This document shows, piece after piece, positions 11,938 to 23,661 of a stretch of DNA of 64,000 nucleotides. The stretch's first letter is position 1. The number at the start of each line of letters is the position of its first letter. This DNA comes from Coniella vitis (Eukaryota; Ascomycota; Sordariomycetes; Diaporthales; Schizoparmaceae), in contig WUJK01000001.1 of the NCBI GenBank assembly GCA_011317545.1, forward strand, positions 4,073,001 through 4,137,000, read 5' to 3'. Under the pieces are notes generated by a model. The model saw only the letters and a list, made by a program, of their open reading frames with translations. It made no database searches and was not told the DNA's origin. The position numbers and the translations under genes are program-made.

Positions 11938-12109
11938 CTGGTAAGGATATCGCTAATTATACTAGTAGCAGCCTAGTATATACTTTAATATATATTCGTT
12001 GCGTTTTACTAGTTTAAGATTCCTTCTCTTTCTCCTTTAGATTAACTTAAACTTACGAATTATAAGTTAAGTATAATTATTATTTAATATACCTAATTAT
12101 ATATTAATT

Positions 12110-13636
12110 AACGCTCTAACCCGTAAATCTAGCGATATAGGTATAGATTATTCTATAAATAACGATCTTAATATCCCGATTCGCCCTTTTTTATCCTTTA
12201 ATAACGTTCTTAGTTATAATACTATTTCTACGCCTAACGAGGTCGAAGAGGTACCTAGCTCCGAATTTAATAGTTTAATAAACGGAATCTACCCTTTATA
12301 GGAGTTTACTAATATAATAAGAGAGGATAATAGAGTAATAGGTTAACCTAACGATTTAGCCCGATTAACTAGTATTACTATTACTAATACTAACTCTAAC
12401 GCCGGCGATAATAACCCTTCTTATCCGTCCTATACTAGTTATTCCCTCGGTAAGTCTTCTCGTTTAGGCTTTTCTTATATAAATCGGCCGATTAATCTTA
12501 AAGTTATAGATAATATCTATATATTTACTAGTAATAATACTATTCCCTACGCTAACTCTCTTTAGAAACGGGTATTTAGATAATCTCCTTATACCCCTAC
12601 TAAGAGAATTAAGTTATAGGTAATCAATAATTTTAAACCTATTAACTCTCGCCCCCGGAAACCCCTTCCTTAGGCTTAACCTTAACCTTTAGCTAACGAT
12701 AACGATAATAATAATAATATTAATAACGCTACTTCGTCTATTATTATTACCCCTTCTTACCGCCCTAAAACCGTTTATAAATATATAATTACTATTATTA
12801 AGGAGGGCTAAATTAAGCGCCTAACTCCCTATATCGCCTATATTAAGAGCTATAATAGTAGTAATAGCAACGGTAAATATATCTCTACCCTTAACGCTCC
12901 TAATTATAACCGTTACTATAAGCAGAATTATACTTATATACTTATCCCCCTTATCCTTAAGCCCTTTATAAACCGAATCTTCCGTTTTAAATATATTACT
13001 TAAGGTATCGAAGGAAACCTTAATCTTAATAATAAGAAGGTAGTATCCGGTACCGAAACGAAGGCTAGTTACGCTTCTTAGGTATAGAAAGCTACCCTTA
13101 AGCTATAGGAAGAGGGATAATTTAATAATTTAAATAGTCTACCCGATAATATAATTTCTACCGCCGATTATACCGAGCTAAAAGGGGCTACTAACCGTCT
13201 TTATAACGATCTCCGCTAGGTTAGGGATTTACTTAATATAAGTAAAAGGGATAGATAATAGTTAAATAAGCGGAAAGATAAGCTTATATATAGTATTAAG
13301 GATTATAAGGTTATATATCTTACTTTAGAGGAGGAGAAAGCGAGTTTATAAATTAGGATAGCCGGTTTTAAATAAGAGAGGACCCGATTTATAGATAAAA
13401 TTGCTACTTTATAAGAGGAGAACGCTAACTTATAAGGAGAAAAGACCCGTTTAAAGGAGGAGAATACTTCTTTATAGGCTAGTTTAGATAATTATAATCC
13501 GTTTAAGAAAGCTTCTACTTAGCGAGAATAGAGAATTACTTACGATAAGGCTACTTTAGAGATAACGAAGATCCTTAATAAAATTCTCCTTAAGCTAAAG
13601 GTCTAAAGTATAGAGTTTAAGTATTTATATTAATAA
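12110..13636 (+). pseudogene. Relict antisense frame encoding a coiled-coil protein, inside the retrotransposon
   Basis: One plus-strand frame (codon starts such as 12110 and 13139) runs for about 500 codons, interrupted only by TAA and TAG, which are the products of CAA, CAG and TGG under C-to-T/G-to-A mutation. From about 13.13 to 13.62 kb the frame reads as strong coiled coil rich in Lys, Glu and Leu. Many stops fall at a repeated place after Leu, where Gln would be expected in heptads. The N-terminal two thirds is Ser/Asn/Pro-rich with Asn runs, like a disordered region. This strand is opposite to pol, and the segment lies between RNase H and the 3' LTR. Absence of TGA is not informative, because TpG is depleted throughout. 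The start codon cannot be placed. It could be an antisense element gene, a captured host gene or a nested insertion. Confidence 0.5.
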
Positions 13637-13739
13637 AAAAGGGTTTTTTAGTATATCCTTTTATTATTTTATTATAATATTATAATTATTTTATATTTAA
13701 ATAATTATAGTTAAATCTTAAAGATTTAAGAGAGCTCTA

Positions 13740-16700
13740 AAATACTTAAATTAGGCTCGATCTAGCGGTTTAGTTAAACCGTCGGCTAGTATCTATTTTA
13801 TAGGTAAATATATTATTTTAAATATACCTTTTTAATACTCCTATTTAAACTATAATTAACTAATATTAATATACCTAAGCTTTATACTAATTTTCTCGCG
13901 TTTAGCTACTATTAGCCGTATTATCTACTAGTTATTATAATAGATATTCTATATCTCCCTAAGGTTTATAAAGATATCTCGAAGTAAGCGTTTAAACGCT
14001 ATTATTTCCTTTACCGTTAAAGATAAGGTATTAAGCTTTACCTTTATAGTAGATATAGCGATTATAAACTATTTACCTAATTTCTAAGCGATCGTACCCC
14101 CGAATAGTATAAATATATATCTAAATATAGACTTTCGGTCCTCTATATTATCTATAAAGGACGAATCTCCCGATATATATAATACTTATACTTTAGGAGC
14201 TATACCGCTATACTAAATACCTAGGAATCTAGTTCTATAAAGGTATCTAATTACCTAATCGGTAGCCTTATAATATACTTAACTTAGGTTTATAAGGAAA
14301 CGAGAAAGGAATAAATATACGAATATTATATTTAAGCGTAATATAATAGCTATATAGAGGATAGAACCGATCTTCTCTTAATATAACTTTACCTCTTCCT
14401 TTATAATCTTACCTATATTTTTTTTAAGCTTAGTAAAGGGCGAGATTAGTAAATAAGGTAGAAATATTAATATATCCGTTAAACCGAACTTTTTAGCTAC
14501 CTTTTCGATATAGGTATTATAAAGAAGGCGAATAGTTATTTTACTTCGGTTATATACTATTCGGATACCTAGGAATTATTTAGCTAATCCTTAGTTAACG
14601 ATATCGTATACCTCGGTAATACCCTCTTTAATCCTTATTACTTCTACCTTAGCTAATTATAGATAGAATATTAAGATATTATTTATATAGAATAATAAAG
14701 TAATCTTATTATCTTTACTTTTAAATATATATAGTTCTTTAGATAACGGCTTAAGTTTAAGTTCTCTAAGGGTATTATAAAGGTCTTTATATTATATAAG
14801 GGGCGAATCGTATAAACTATAGAGTATTTTCTTTAATTTAGCAATTTTATCGATAACTTTAAATCTATCTAATAGTTTAACGTATACTTCTTCTTATCCT
14901 TCTCTATTAGCGTTAAGGAACGCTCCGGTTATATCTATTTAGTTTACCTCTAGGTCCTTTTAAGCCGTAATAACTATAAGTATACGAAAAGCGCGTATTA
15001 TAAGTATTACGGCGTAAGTATTAAGGATATTAATATCCTATAGATCTCCTCTTATATAAATCCGTACTTTAAATAAGGATAGGATATTATTACTATCTGT
15101 TTTATAGCGAAATACCTACTTAAATAGTAATAGCTTATTATATACCTTCGCCCTATCGACTTTCTCCTATATATATATAGTTATTAACTAGTATATCTCC
15201 TTTCTTATAGCCTTAAACTATTAATCGCGGAAAGGTAACTTCTAAGCTTATACCTAATTTAATAGTTCTTTAGGTAAGTTATTAATATACTAGGGATATA
15301 ATATAAACTTAGTAATTTTATCCTATATTTAACTAGGCGTATTATTAGTATTAACTGCCGCTATAAATATAATATATAATATAGCGTATCTTACGTCTAA
15401 TTCCGGCTATATATCTATTAGTATAGTAGCTAAATAAGCCTATTATCGCCTAAACGGGTAAAATACGCTTATAAAGGCGAACGGCCTTCGGATAAATAGC
15501 TTAAGTAGTTCGGAGTTCTTTCTTTTATACCTACGAATAGGCGTTTATTTAAATACCCTTTATATTAGTATTCTCTATCTATTAGATCTCTATAAAAAGG
15601 GCGGAATATCCTATTATATATCCTCCTCGGTTCTAATAATTAGACGTTTCTAATTAATTAGATTATCTCGGCCGTTTATAAGTAATAGTTATTATAGTTA
15701 AAGCTTAGACTAATAATCCTCGTTATATATTAATAATTAATACTCTAACGGTTCCTCGACTTTAAGGGGTAATTTATCTACCTTAATAAGTTATATATTA
15801 CTAATAGGGTCTATATTTATAAATTATTTATCTTCTCTAGCTATAAAGCTAATAGGGTCTTTATCTTCTCTAGCTATAAAGCTAATAGGGTCTTTATCTA
15901 CCTTAGTATTACTACTAATAGGGTCTATTTAAATTCGTATACGTATAAAGGCGTTGCTTTATTATAGCTAAACGTAATTATCTAAGCTTTAATAGCGATT
16001 AGAGAGTTATAAGTTCTTTATACTTAACTTAGGTATAGATATATCCTCTATAATCTAGTCCGGAATACCTTTTAAACTATCTATATAAGGCTACTTACCC
16101 CCTAGTTCTAAGGGCGAACTAACGTTAGTATATATTATATATAGGTTTAAGTCGGTTACTTAAGACGGGAAGGTATAATATTCTCTTACGTTTATTTAAA
16201 TATATAAAGTATCTAAAATCTCCTCTAGTCTCGTCTCTTATAATAATATTTTATTAAACTTATAGTTAGAAAGGGGCTATTTAAGCCTCTCCTTTAACGG
16301 GTTATAGAAGATTATCTTATTAAACTAAATATTCCTTATTATATATACTATATTTATAAAGGGTATTTATACTCTAAAGATATTTAAGGTAATATAGCCT
16401 ATAAGATATCTAATATATATATATTCCACCGTTTTTATCTCTTTCTTAAAGTTTCTTATTTCTCTCTCTACTCTAAGTATATAGGTATAATAGCTATAGG
16501 TATAAATATAGCTCTAGTTAGGGCAAAGGTCCTTATCTAATAACGTTATCGGTATATTCCGACGGAACTATCCCTTAAGTAAACTATTTAGGAACTATTA
16601 ATACTTTATTACTATTAGGCTAATATTATATAAATAGGCCGCTATTTTTATTACTTCGGGCTATAGATAAGATAATAGGTTTATAAATAATAGTATTACT

Positions 16701-17900
16701 AATTATTTTTTAATTAATTCGCGCCCTATTTTCTTAGCTATACCGTTAGGCTCTTTTATATATAAAGGGGTTACTTTAAGCTCGATTCCTACCTCCTAGT
16801 ATTATCGCGTATAAGCTATACTATAGTTTATATATAGAACGGCGGCTTTACCGTTTTAGCGGATTTTATATACGTTAAGCTAAAACTACTAGTATACCTA
16901 GGCGACGAAGTTATAAACTAAGCTAAAGACTATCGGTCCTATTTTATCTATAGTTATAGAGATAAAGAATTTACCTAAAAACTTATCCTTAAATACTATT
17001 ATATACCTAGCCTCTCCTATACCCGGATAAAATATAAATATATCCTAGTAAACCCTCTAGAAGGGCTTAGGGCTAGTATTCTTAGACGATCCTCGGTATA
17101 TAACTCGAGTTAGGAATACTTTCGTATAGTATTTATAATTTAATCTTCGTATACTATTTATTTTAACTCTACGGGCTTATTAGATTAGCTTTTATAATAC
17201 TTATACGCCTAAATAGCCTAAACGTAAATATTATAAATACTCCGAGTCCTCTCGGTCTTTAAGTAGATTAAAAGATAAACGAAATAATAAATTCGAAACG
17301 GGTAGATATAGTATATCGGCTTTACTAAACGGAATAAAAGAGGGTAATAATAGATAGGAGGAATAATATAAAATATATTTAAAGAAGGCTAAGTTAAAAT
17401 ATCTTTTTAGGGTTATTAGAACTTTATTATCGCTTAAATCGCCTAAACGTAATATATAATTAAAACTATAATATTAAACTCCCCTTTTAGCTAATAACGC
17501 TTTAGAGATAATATTTATATAAAAACCTTCTACTAAGTATACCTTTTTAAGAATAAGGTTATATATTTTATTATTAAAGCACCGTTTAATAATTCGTATA
17601 CTATATCCCTTAACTAGGAATAAGGTATTACTTATACTAACGGTTATATTATTATCTTTAGGGACGAATAACCTATCCTCTAAAAGTAAGATACTATTAA
17701 TAAGGTATATAGCTCTATAATTATCTAAAACGGTGCTTTATAAGAGGTTATAATAGCCTTCCTCGATTATAGAGAAGGCTCTATTAAACTAATTCTAAAA
17801 GAATAGGTCTAGGTTAATTACTATTATAGTTTAGGCTAAATAGGATTATAATAACTAAGATAAAGAGATTATATATATTATACTTTATATAAATATATAT
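13740..17900 (-). pseudogene. Relict copia pol (integrase, reverse transcriptase, RNase H)
   Basis: Boundaries are approximate. On the minus strand, near 17.25 kb, the translation shows an eroded zinc-binding pre-integrase block of the form ..RLGHLGV.., with stops where Trp or Gln would be. At 14678-14689 the RT catalytic box reads YINN, the G-to-A product expected from YIDD, and is followed by ILIF. Near 13.9-14.05 kb an RNase H segment with an eroded DNQ block is visible. Many in-frame stops make the gene non-functional. The integrase-to-RT order and spacing fit Ty1/copia. Confidence 0.85.
15828..15893. repeat. 33-bp perfect tandem duplication inside relict pol
   Basis: Two identical 33-bp units, 15828-15860 and 15861-15893. 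The shorter word CTAATAGGGTCT also occurs on both sides, near 15801 and 15915. The unit is a multiple of three, so it would keep the pol frame. It lies between integrase and RT, which is usually a variable linker. Confidence 0.8.
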
Positions 17901-17949
17901 ATAAAATATAGTATAACTAAAGGAAAAGATATAAAGAAATAGAGTATAC

Positions 17950-19300
17950 GGGCGTTCTAAGCCCTATTTATCCTTCGAGGTATCCTTCTATATACTTATT
18001 ATCTTTACTATTACTATTTATTTACCTTAATCGGCCCGAATTACCTAAACTAGGAAAGTCTAATAGGTTTTAGCTATTAGGTAGCTACTTCTTTATAATA
18101 AGTTTACTAATAAAGTATTTATATTATCTTAGTTCTAACTTCTACTATATACGGTAGATCTCTTTCTTATTTAATATAGCCTTTATATTATCCGGTTTCG
18201 TCCCGTTATATACCTATCTAAGCCGCTAATAGGTTTATAATTACTAGCTATAGTAATAAGATAGAGTTTTATATAGATACTTATAATCTAAATGCTTCTT
18301 ATTAATAGAGGATTTACCGGAATTACTATTTTATACCGAGTTAGTATAGATTAGCGTATTAAATATATTAATATCTATCTTTAACCTTTTACTAGAGATT
18401 AAGTCGATTAAAAGAAGGGTAGAATAAGCTTTAAAGTAATACTTAATAGATAGAATATCCTTACTAATTACCTAGTTTATAATATAGTCCTATAATATTC
18501 GAATTGCTTAATCTAAAGCTAGGCGATACTAAATAGCTATAAAGAATAGCTCTATAGCGTATATTCCTATAGCCTTAGGGAGGTTATTTACTTTAGCTTA
18601 AATATATACCTATATATACTCGTTTAGCTATTTAAAAGCTAAAGTCGGATATTTAGCCTTCTCGAGAGCTATAAGATATTTTTAGTAAACGAAGTTTTAT
18701 ATAATAATATCCGAAGGTAATAGTTCCTCCTTTAGTTTCTTTATAAGGTCCTTAAATATCTATTAACCTTTAATCTTAGCGAGGTTTATACGAATAAGCT
18801 AAAGTAAAGAGTCTAGGACCGTCTTATTAATCTAAGTAATAATCTTTTCGAGAGCTATTTTCTTCTCCTTCTCGGCCGATAAACCGATTTAGTAGTTTCG
18901 GACGTATTTATTATAGAATTGCTAGCGTTATTCCTATATCGGAGGTACGAATCCCTTATCTAAGTTATCGTAAGTCTTCTTATAATCGTTAAGAAGACCT
19001 CCGTATAGTATTTTATCCGATTATACTTATATAGGTATACTTAGACTAGTTATTTATATATTAGGGTCTTTAGGGTTTATATGGGACTAGATACCTTTTT
19101 ACTAATAATAGGCCCTAAGCGTAGCGTATTATACCGGAAAGGTAATAGAATCCGTATATTTTACCTAATATTTAAAGTCCTCTAAAGCTATCGTAAGAAA
19201 AGTAGGTCCTTACGGCTTAGATAGTCGATTTACGCTATTATTAGGGATTAAAGATATTAAATAAAAGTGATTTTAACTAGTAAGCTTATACGTTTACTTA
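17950..19300 (-). pseudogene. Relict gag region of the copia element
   Basis: Placed by position, downstream of the primer-binding site and upstream of pol on the minus strand. The translation near 18.8-19.0 kb shows charged, helical stretches broken by TAA/TAG, with no frame intact. No zinc knuckle could be read with confidence. Confidence 0.4.
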
Positions 19301-19334
19301 GGAAAAGGAGATTCCAGCCGTTTAGCTTATATCC

Positions 19335-19344
19335 GGGCTTATAA
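19335..19344 (-). other. Candidate primer-binding site, initiator tRNA-Met anticodon region
   Basis: On the minus strand, one base inside the right (5') LTR, the sequence is TTATAAGCCC. The anticodon loop and stem of fungal initiator tRNA-Met (GGGCUCAUAA) has the complement TTATGAGCCC, which differs by one G-to-A change of the RIP type. Copia-type elements are known to prime with an internal half of this tRNA. The match is only ten bases long. Confidence 0.5.
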
Positions 19345-19345
19345 T

Positions 19346-19560
19346 TAAGAAAATAAAGTATATATAAAGCTTAGTTATTAGCTGAAATAGGCGAAATAAA
19401 AGAGAGGTTAAAAGAGTATATATATTCTATATATCTAGCTGTAAAAAAGAGCTATTATTCGAATATTTGAGTATCGCCGAAGCCATTATTCTGCTTATAT
19501 AAAGCCTATTGTCAGGCTGATATAATGGCTTTCGGGTTAGGGTTGAATGCCACTTTCACA
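19346..19560 (-). repeat. LTR, right copy (5' LTR of the element)
   Basis: 215 bp. It ends in CACA before the GATAC duplication. Read on the minus strand it starts TGTGAAAGTG, matching the usual TG...CA convention, and the other terminus is TA, as expected after mutation of CA. The inner half is mutated and the outer half is nearly intact, a mirror image of the left LTR. Confidence 0.93.
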
Positions 19561-19565
19561 GATAC
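19561..19565. repeat. Target-site duplication, right copy (GATAC)
   Basis: Identical to 11708-11712 on the other side of the element. Confidence 0.85.
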
Positions 19566-20185
19566 TGTCTCGCTTGGGGGGATTGTGTGCAAGTGCATGG
19601 TCCACACATAATGTGACTTGGGGGACTATGGCAGGGGTTTGTTCGGCCATGGCCCTTTTCTGGGCAGGAGGGCCATCTAATATTACGACGATAGCTGCAT
19701 ACGTGATTTGTTCGAGATAAAAACACCCGTCATGTCGTTGATATTGGGACCCGTGGCTTTACCTCTTCGCGTATCACAAAGCCTAATCCATCTGCACCGG
19801 TGGCGAGTTGTGCGGCCCAAAAAGTCCCACTACTACCACCGCAATGAAACACTTATACTGGAGACTGCAAGCTTGATTAAGCATGGTGCATATGTTTGCC
19901 GGGCAGTAGTCCATCAACCCATGGTACGATAGCCTTTTTACCGAATGCAACCTCTGAGGCAGATCAGCCGACGCAAGCACGCACCCATTCTTTCAGAATC
20001 CAGGCTCTGACAAGGGATCGGCCGGATCTCTGGACAGCAGTTTTCCGGCGTGCAAGACTCTGCTACGACTATCTCTGGGGGAACCTGCTTGGGGTTGGTG
20101 ATAGGGATAGTCTCTAGCACCTCTCTTTCCAGCGGACTTTGCAACCAAACTCGGCACCCGGCCAGTCTTCCATGACACCGCCAAC
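19566..20185. other. Upstream region of the UstYa-like gene
   Basis: Unmutated host DNA with no supported gene. It is the remaining right half of the divergent promoter region interrupted by the element. Confidence 0.5.
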
Positions 20186-21172
20186 ATGGAGAAGCAAGGA
20201 GACGAGTCGCAGGCCGGTTTGCTAGATCATCATGATTCCGAGTACAGCGAGCATGTCCAGGCCGGTCGGTACTCTCGCCAGACTGGCCGTGCAGGGCGTC
20301 CAGTCAGCATATCAGCCATCTTGGTGGTCCTTCTCGTCTACATTGCGATCCTCGAGACCGTCAACGTAGCTGCGAACTTGCAGGCAAAGCCGCCAGGGAC
20401 CTCTGTGGATAACCAGCCTGGTGAGTGAAACGGACCTTGGCAGTAGTTATACGCGTACGAACTGGAAGCTCAGTCAGGTTGGACAGCCTTTATGCCGCAA
20501 GGAACTTTGGAATACGAGCGTAGAAAGGAGTGGTCGCCGCCGCAACATCCGTGGAATCTCGAGCCATCGCCAGAGCTCGATGCCGCCTGGCTGGACTTGC
20601 TCTATGGTATGTCCAGAAACCCTCACCCGGAAAAAGACATCTCTCCCTCTCTCTCTCCTCTACTGACGCATCCACCCAGCCGAGAATATTCGGATCACGA
20701 GCAAAGAGTTTGACGCCCTCCACGAGAACGCAACCGACCGCGTCAGGATCGACGAGGGCGACTATCCCATCGTCATGGGGATATTCCACCATCTGCACTG
20801 CCTCGACACCATCCGCAAGGTCCTTCACTGGGACTACTACGAGCCACTGGTGGCGGGCGAATACAAGGAGATATGGACCAAGGAACATTCAGGTAGAAAC
20901 TGCGCTGCTGCCCCCAAGTCTCCAGATTTGAACTGACCAAGTCGCTTTGCTCAGACCACTGCATTGATGTGATCCGTCAAGTGCTCATGTGCCATGCCGA
21001 TACCACTCTCTACACTACAATGTGGATAAACGATACGCACCGGGCCGTGGACCCAGAGCTCAAGTCGAACAAGGAAGGATTGTGTCTGAAATGGGATGGC
21101 CTGGACCAGTGGACGCGAAGAAGGGCTCTCATTAAAGGTCAATATCATATCATACCTGGGCCGTATTCGTAG
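20186..21172 (+). CDS. UstYa-like (DUF3328) oxidase
   Basis: Four exons, 20186-20420, 20487-20606, 20680-20892 and 20955-21172, with consistent phase-1 junctions, give 261 residues, the usual size for the family. A single transmembrane helix lies at about residues 45-62 after a charged N-terminus. The two diagnostic HxxHC motifs are both present: HHLHC at 155-159 and HSDHC at 188-192, the second rebuilt across the last intron and followed by IDVIRQ. WSPPQHPWNLEPS is also family-typical. UstYa proteins catalyse oxidative cyclisation, halogenation or hydroxylation of fungal peptides, first shown in ustiloxin, cyclochlorotine and related pathways. The divergent neighbour is a small secreted peptide gene and the next gene is a hydrolase. 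The last 14 residues after LIK depend on reading through a possible GTCAAT donor, so the C-terminus is less certain. Confidence 0.92.
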
Positions 21173-21840
21173 TTCGAGGGTAAATGTTGTAGATGCAAAA
21201 ACAAAGGAAAAAAAAAAAAAGATTCACAATATAGCCATCATGATTTACGGTATTCCTTCCTTATCCAGGGTGTGTTTAAGGAGAAACTTGGAGCACTTGT
21301 CCCTTATAGAAAGCCTGCAACACAGTAGATTCTTGACAATGCTCTCAAGCCGTGGACTTATCATTTGGCGATACAAGCAGCAGTCCCAGCCGGCAGCCGC
21401 GGATATCCGGACTGCTACATAGCACAAGGAAATGGCTGTCATGTTCCACTGTTGCAGTACTTGCAGAACCACAGCAGTCATGCCGAAGGAATGGCCCCCA
21501 ACAGCCCAGTCTCTAACCATAAGGATGCTACAGATGCACCAACCCCCGCTTCGAAGCACGTACTTTTACCACGTTTGATAGCCAAAACAAAGCCTAGAAT
21601 GGATTCCAACATACAGCCAGGGGGGGACTGGTTCCGTGAATGCCGAGTGACTCAGGTGTCTCTCCATCCCACCCCCCCTCCTTTGACAGAAGAGCTACAA
21701 TTACAACGGTCTTCTGCTTCAGCGGCGCCTCAAAAGCCCTTGTTCGTGCTTTCAGTGCTGGATACTTTAATTCTTGGTTGCATTCGACTCCTGATCAACT
21801 CTTTGCTGGCTAGCAAGTCAAGTGGTCAAACGTTTCTGAT
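21173..21840. other. Gap between UstYa-like and hydrolase genes
   Basis: Contains a 12-A run near 21209 and a long frame at 21365-21940 that overlaps the hydrolase start out of frame and has no recognisable domain. No supported gene. Confidence 0.5.
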
Positions 21841-23057
21841 ATGGCGGCCAAAGTCCCCGTCACTGAGGGAGAGATCCCATTCGACGTGCCCGCAGCAGGC
21901 AAGCCCTGCAGCACATTCTACAAGATCCTGGGTGACCTGAAAGCAGGCAATGGCCCAGTATTGATTGGTATGTTCGGATAAGAGCTCATGGTGCCGTGGT
22001 GTTGTTCGTTCAGTTCGTACTATCCGATCATGAATGGCATTTTAATCAAGACCCGAAGCATGGATGCCGCTCTCACATCAAACCATGCCTCTGGCACTGG
22101 AGCGCTGACCCTCTCGTCTCCTTCTTCGCCAGCTCTTCACGGAGGCCCCGGCAGTGGCCACAACTACCTCACCCCGCTGGGCGACTTGTACGCTGCCCCG
22201 TACCACACGCCCACGCTCCTCTACGACCAGATCGGGTGCGGCAAGTCGACGCATCTGCGGGAGAGGAAAGGCGACGAGGCCTTTTGGTCCTTCGACCTGT
22301 TCATCGGCGAGCTCAACAACCTCATCGACGCGCTGGGCATCCGCGCGCGCGGCTTCTACCTCTTTGGCACGAGCTGGGGCGGCGTGCTCGCGGCCGAGTA
22401 CGCGATGCGGCCGCCGCCGTCGTCCACGGGCCTCCGGAAACTGATTCTGCAGGGCGGGCCGGCGAGCATCCCGCTGTTCGAACAGGGCCTCCGGGGCCTG
22501 CTGGCCAAGCTGCCGGCAGAGGTGCGCCAGACGCTCGAGGACTGTGACCGCCGGGGCGACCACGAGAGCGCCGAGTTTCAGCAGGCGGCCAAGGTGTTTA
22601 CGACCAAGCATGTATGTTCCTTGGATCCGCCGCCCGAGGAGATTCGTGCTTCGTTTCAGAATCTCAAGGACGACAATACCGTGTATTTGACCATGTGAGT
22701 GGAACAGTGTAGCGACGGGCGAGAGAATGCGAGATGAGATGATTCGAACTGCCTGGCTAATTTCGCACGCCCTGCAGTCAAGGACCAGCCGAGTTCATCA
22801 TTGCTGGCTCCATTCGGGGCTATGAGGGCTGGAAGCGAGCCCACAATATCACAGTGGAGACGCTGCTGCTCAACGGCGAGCATGACGAGGTTGCCGATGT
22901 TGCTATTTACCCGTGGTTCAGGACGATTCCAAAGGTCCGATGGGTGACTTTTCCAGGCGCCACTCACGTGTCGCATTGGGAAGTACGGGACCGGTTCATC
23001 CAAGAAGTGGGAGACTTTCTCGTGGACACGAAACCAAGCGACCGGAAAGAGCTGTGA
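21841..23057 (+). CDS. Proline iminopeptidase-like alpha/beta hydrolase (S33 type)
   Basis: Three exons, 21841-21967, 22133-22694 and 22778-23057, give 322 residues. The first splice restores the oxyanion-hole signature HGGPG (residues 45-49), characteristic of prolyl iminopeptidases and related S33 enzymes. The nucleophile elbow GTSWGG places the catalytic Ser at about 123. The acid is probably the Asp in LLLNGEHDEV, and the base is a His in PGATHVSHWE near the C-terminus. The start chosen is the first ATG that gives a family-like N-terminus. No signal peptide is visible, so it is probably cytosolic. The family cleaves N-terminal proline or small residues from peptides, or hydrolyses amides and esters. 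Next to a UstYa gene it could trim or release a peptide product (inference). Confidence 0.92.
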
Positions 23058-23656
23058 CGGAAGGGAGTTGAGCTGTCAGTTCTGTAGAGTGACTTTTGCA
23101 TCGATCCATCGCGCAGTCGAGAATAAGGATAGAGGGGATGTTCCTCCAAAAGAAGCCGCTATATTGAACCACCGTGGGATTGATAACACAGCGCTTTGAT
23201 AGTAAATGGGAAGCAGCCAACACGTACGTTGGATGAATCAATCTCCTTGCACCAGATATTGCGTTGCTGATAGGCTATATAGAGCCCACCCAGAGGACCT
23301 TGCAAGCCGACAGACAGGATAGAACTCCCTTTCTTCACTCTCCTCACCCATCCTTGAGCAAAGACCAAATAGTGAGCACTCTTTCGCTTGGCACTCACTG
23401 CTTCGGTTATCGTATGCGGGCGGGAATCCCAACGGAGACCGCTCGCTCTTGTACTGGGCGCTGGCAGCAGGGGCAGGTTATCACATCTTTGTTCTTACCC
23501 CCATCATCACCGTCTCTTAGCTGTCTTGGGGCCTGCCGCTCCTCATTGTTCTCAACTTTCTGGTGCTGCGTGGTGGTTGTGCTCGGCCGCCGCCTGACTG
23601 CTGATGGCACATCGCACAGCGTCCAAGCCACACGGCGGCCTGTGAGAGCGCTAGCA
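23058..23656. other. Intergenic, left of the solo LTR
   Basis: 3' flank of the hydrolase gene. No supported gene or repeat apart from the adjacent LTR duplication. Confidence 0.5.
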
Positions 23657-23661
23657 GTATA

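Larger units (their letters stand above)
11713..19560 (-). mobile_element. Ty1/copia LTR retrotransposon, full length, destroyed by RIP-type mutation
   Basis: This 7,848-bp element has two 215-bp direct LTRs (11713-11927, 19346-19560) and a 5-bp GATAC target duplication. The interior is extremely AT-rich. CpA and TpG are nearly absent while CpG persists, and TAA/TAG stops fill every frame, so no frame of 60 codons survives from about 11.8 to 19.7 kb. This is the pattern expected of RIP. On the minus strand, eroded motifs are still readable: a GAG-pre-integrase block near 17.25 kb, a reverse-transcriptase YxDD box at 14678-14689 and an RNase H segment near 13.9-14.05 kb. The integrase-before-RT order defines Ty1/copia. 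The 5' LTR is therefore the right-hand one. About 1.7 kb between RNase H and the 3' LTR is extra for a copia element and is described separately. Confidence 0.95.

Noticed and set aside
21365..21940. Frame of 191 codons before the hydrolase
   Set aside because: Overlaps the hydrolase first exon in another frame and has no recognisable motif.
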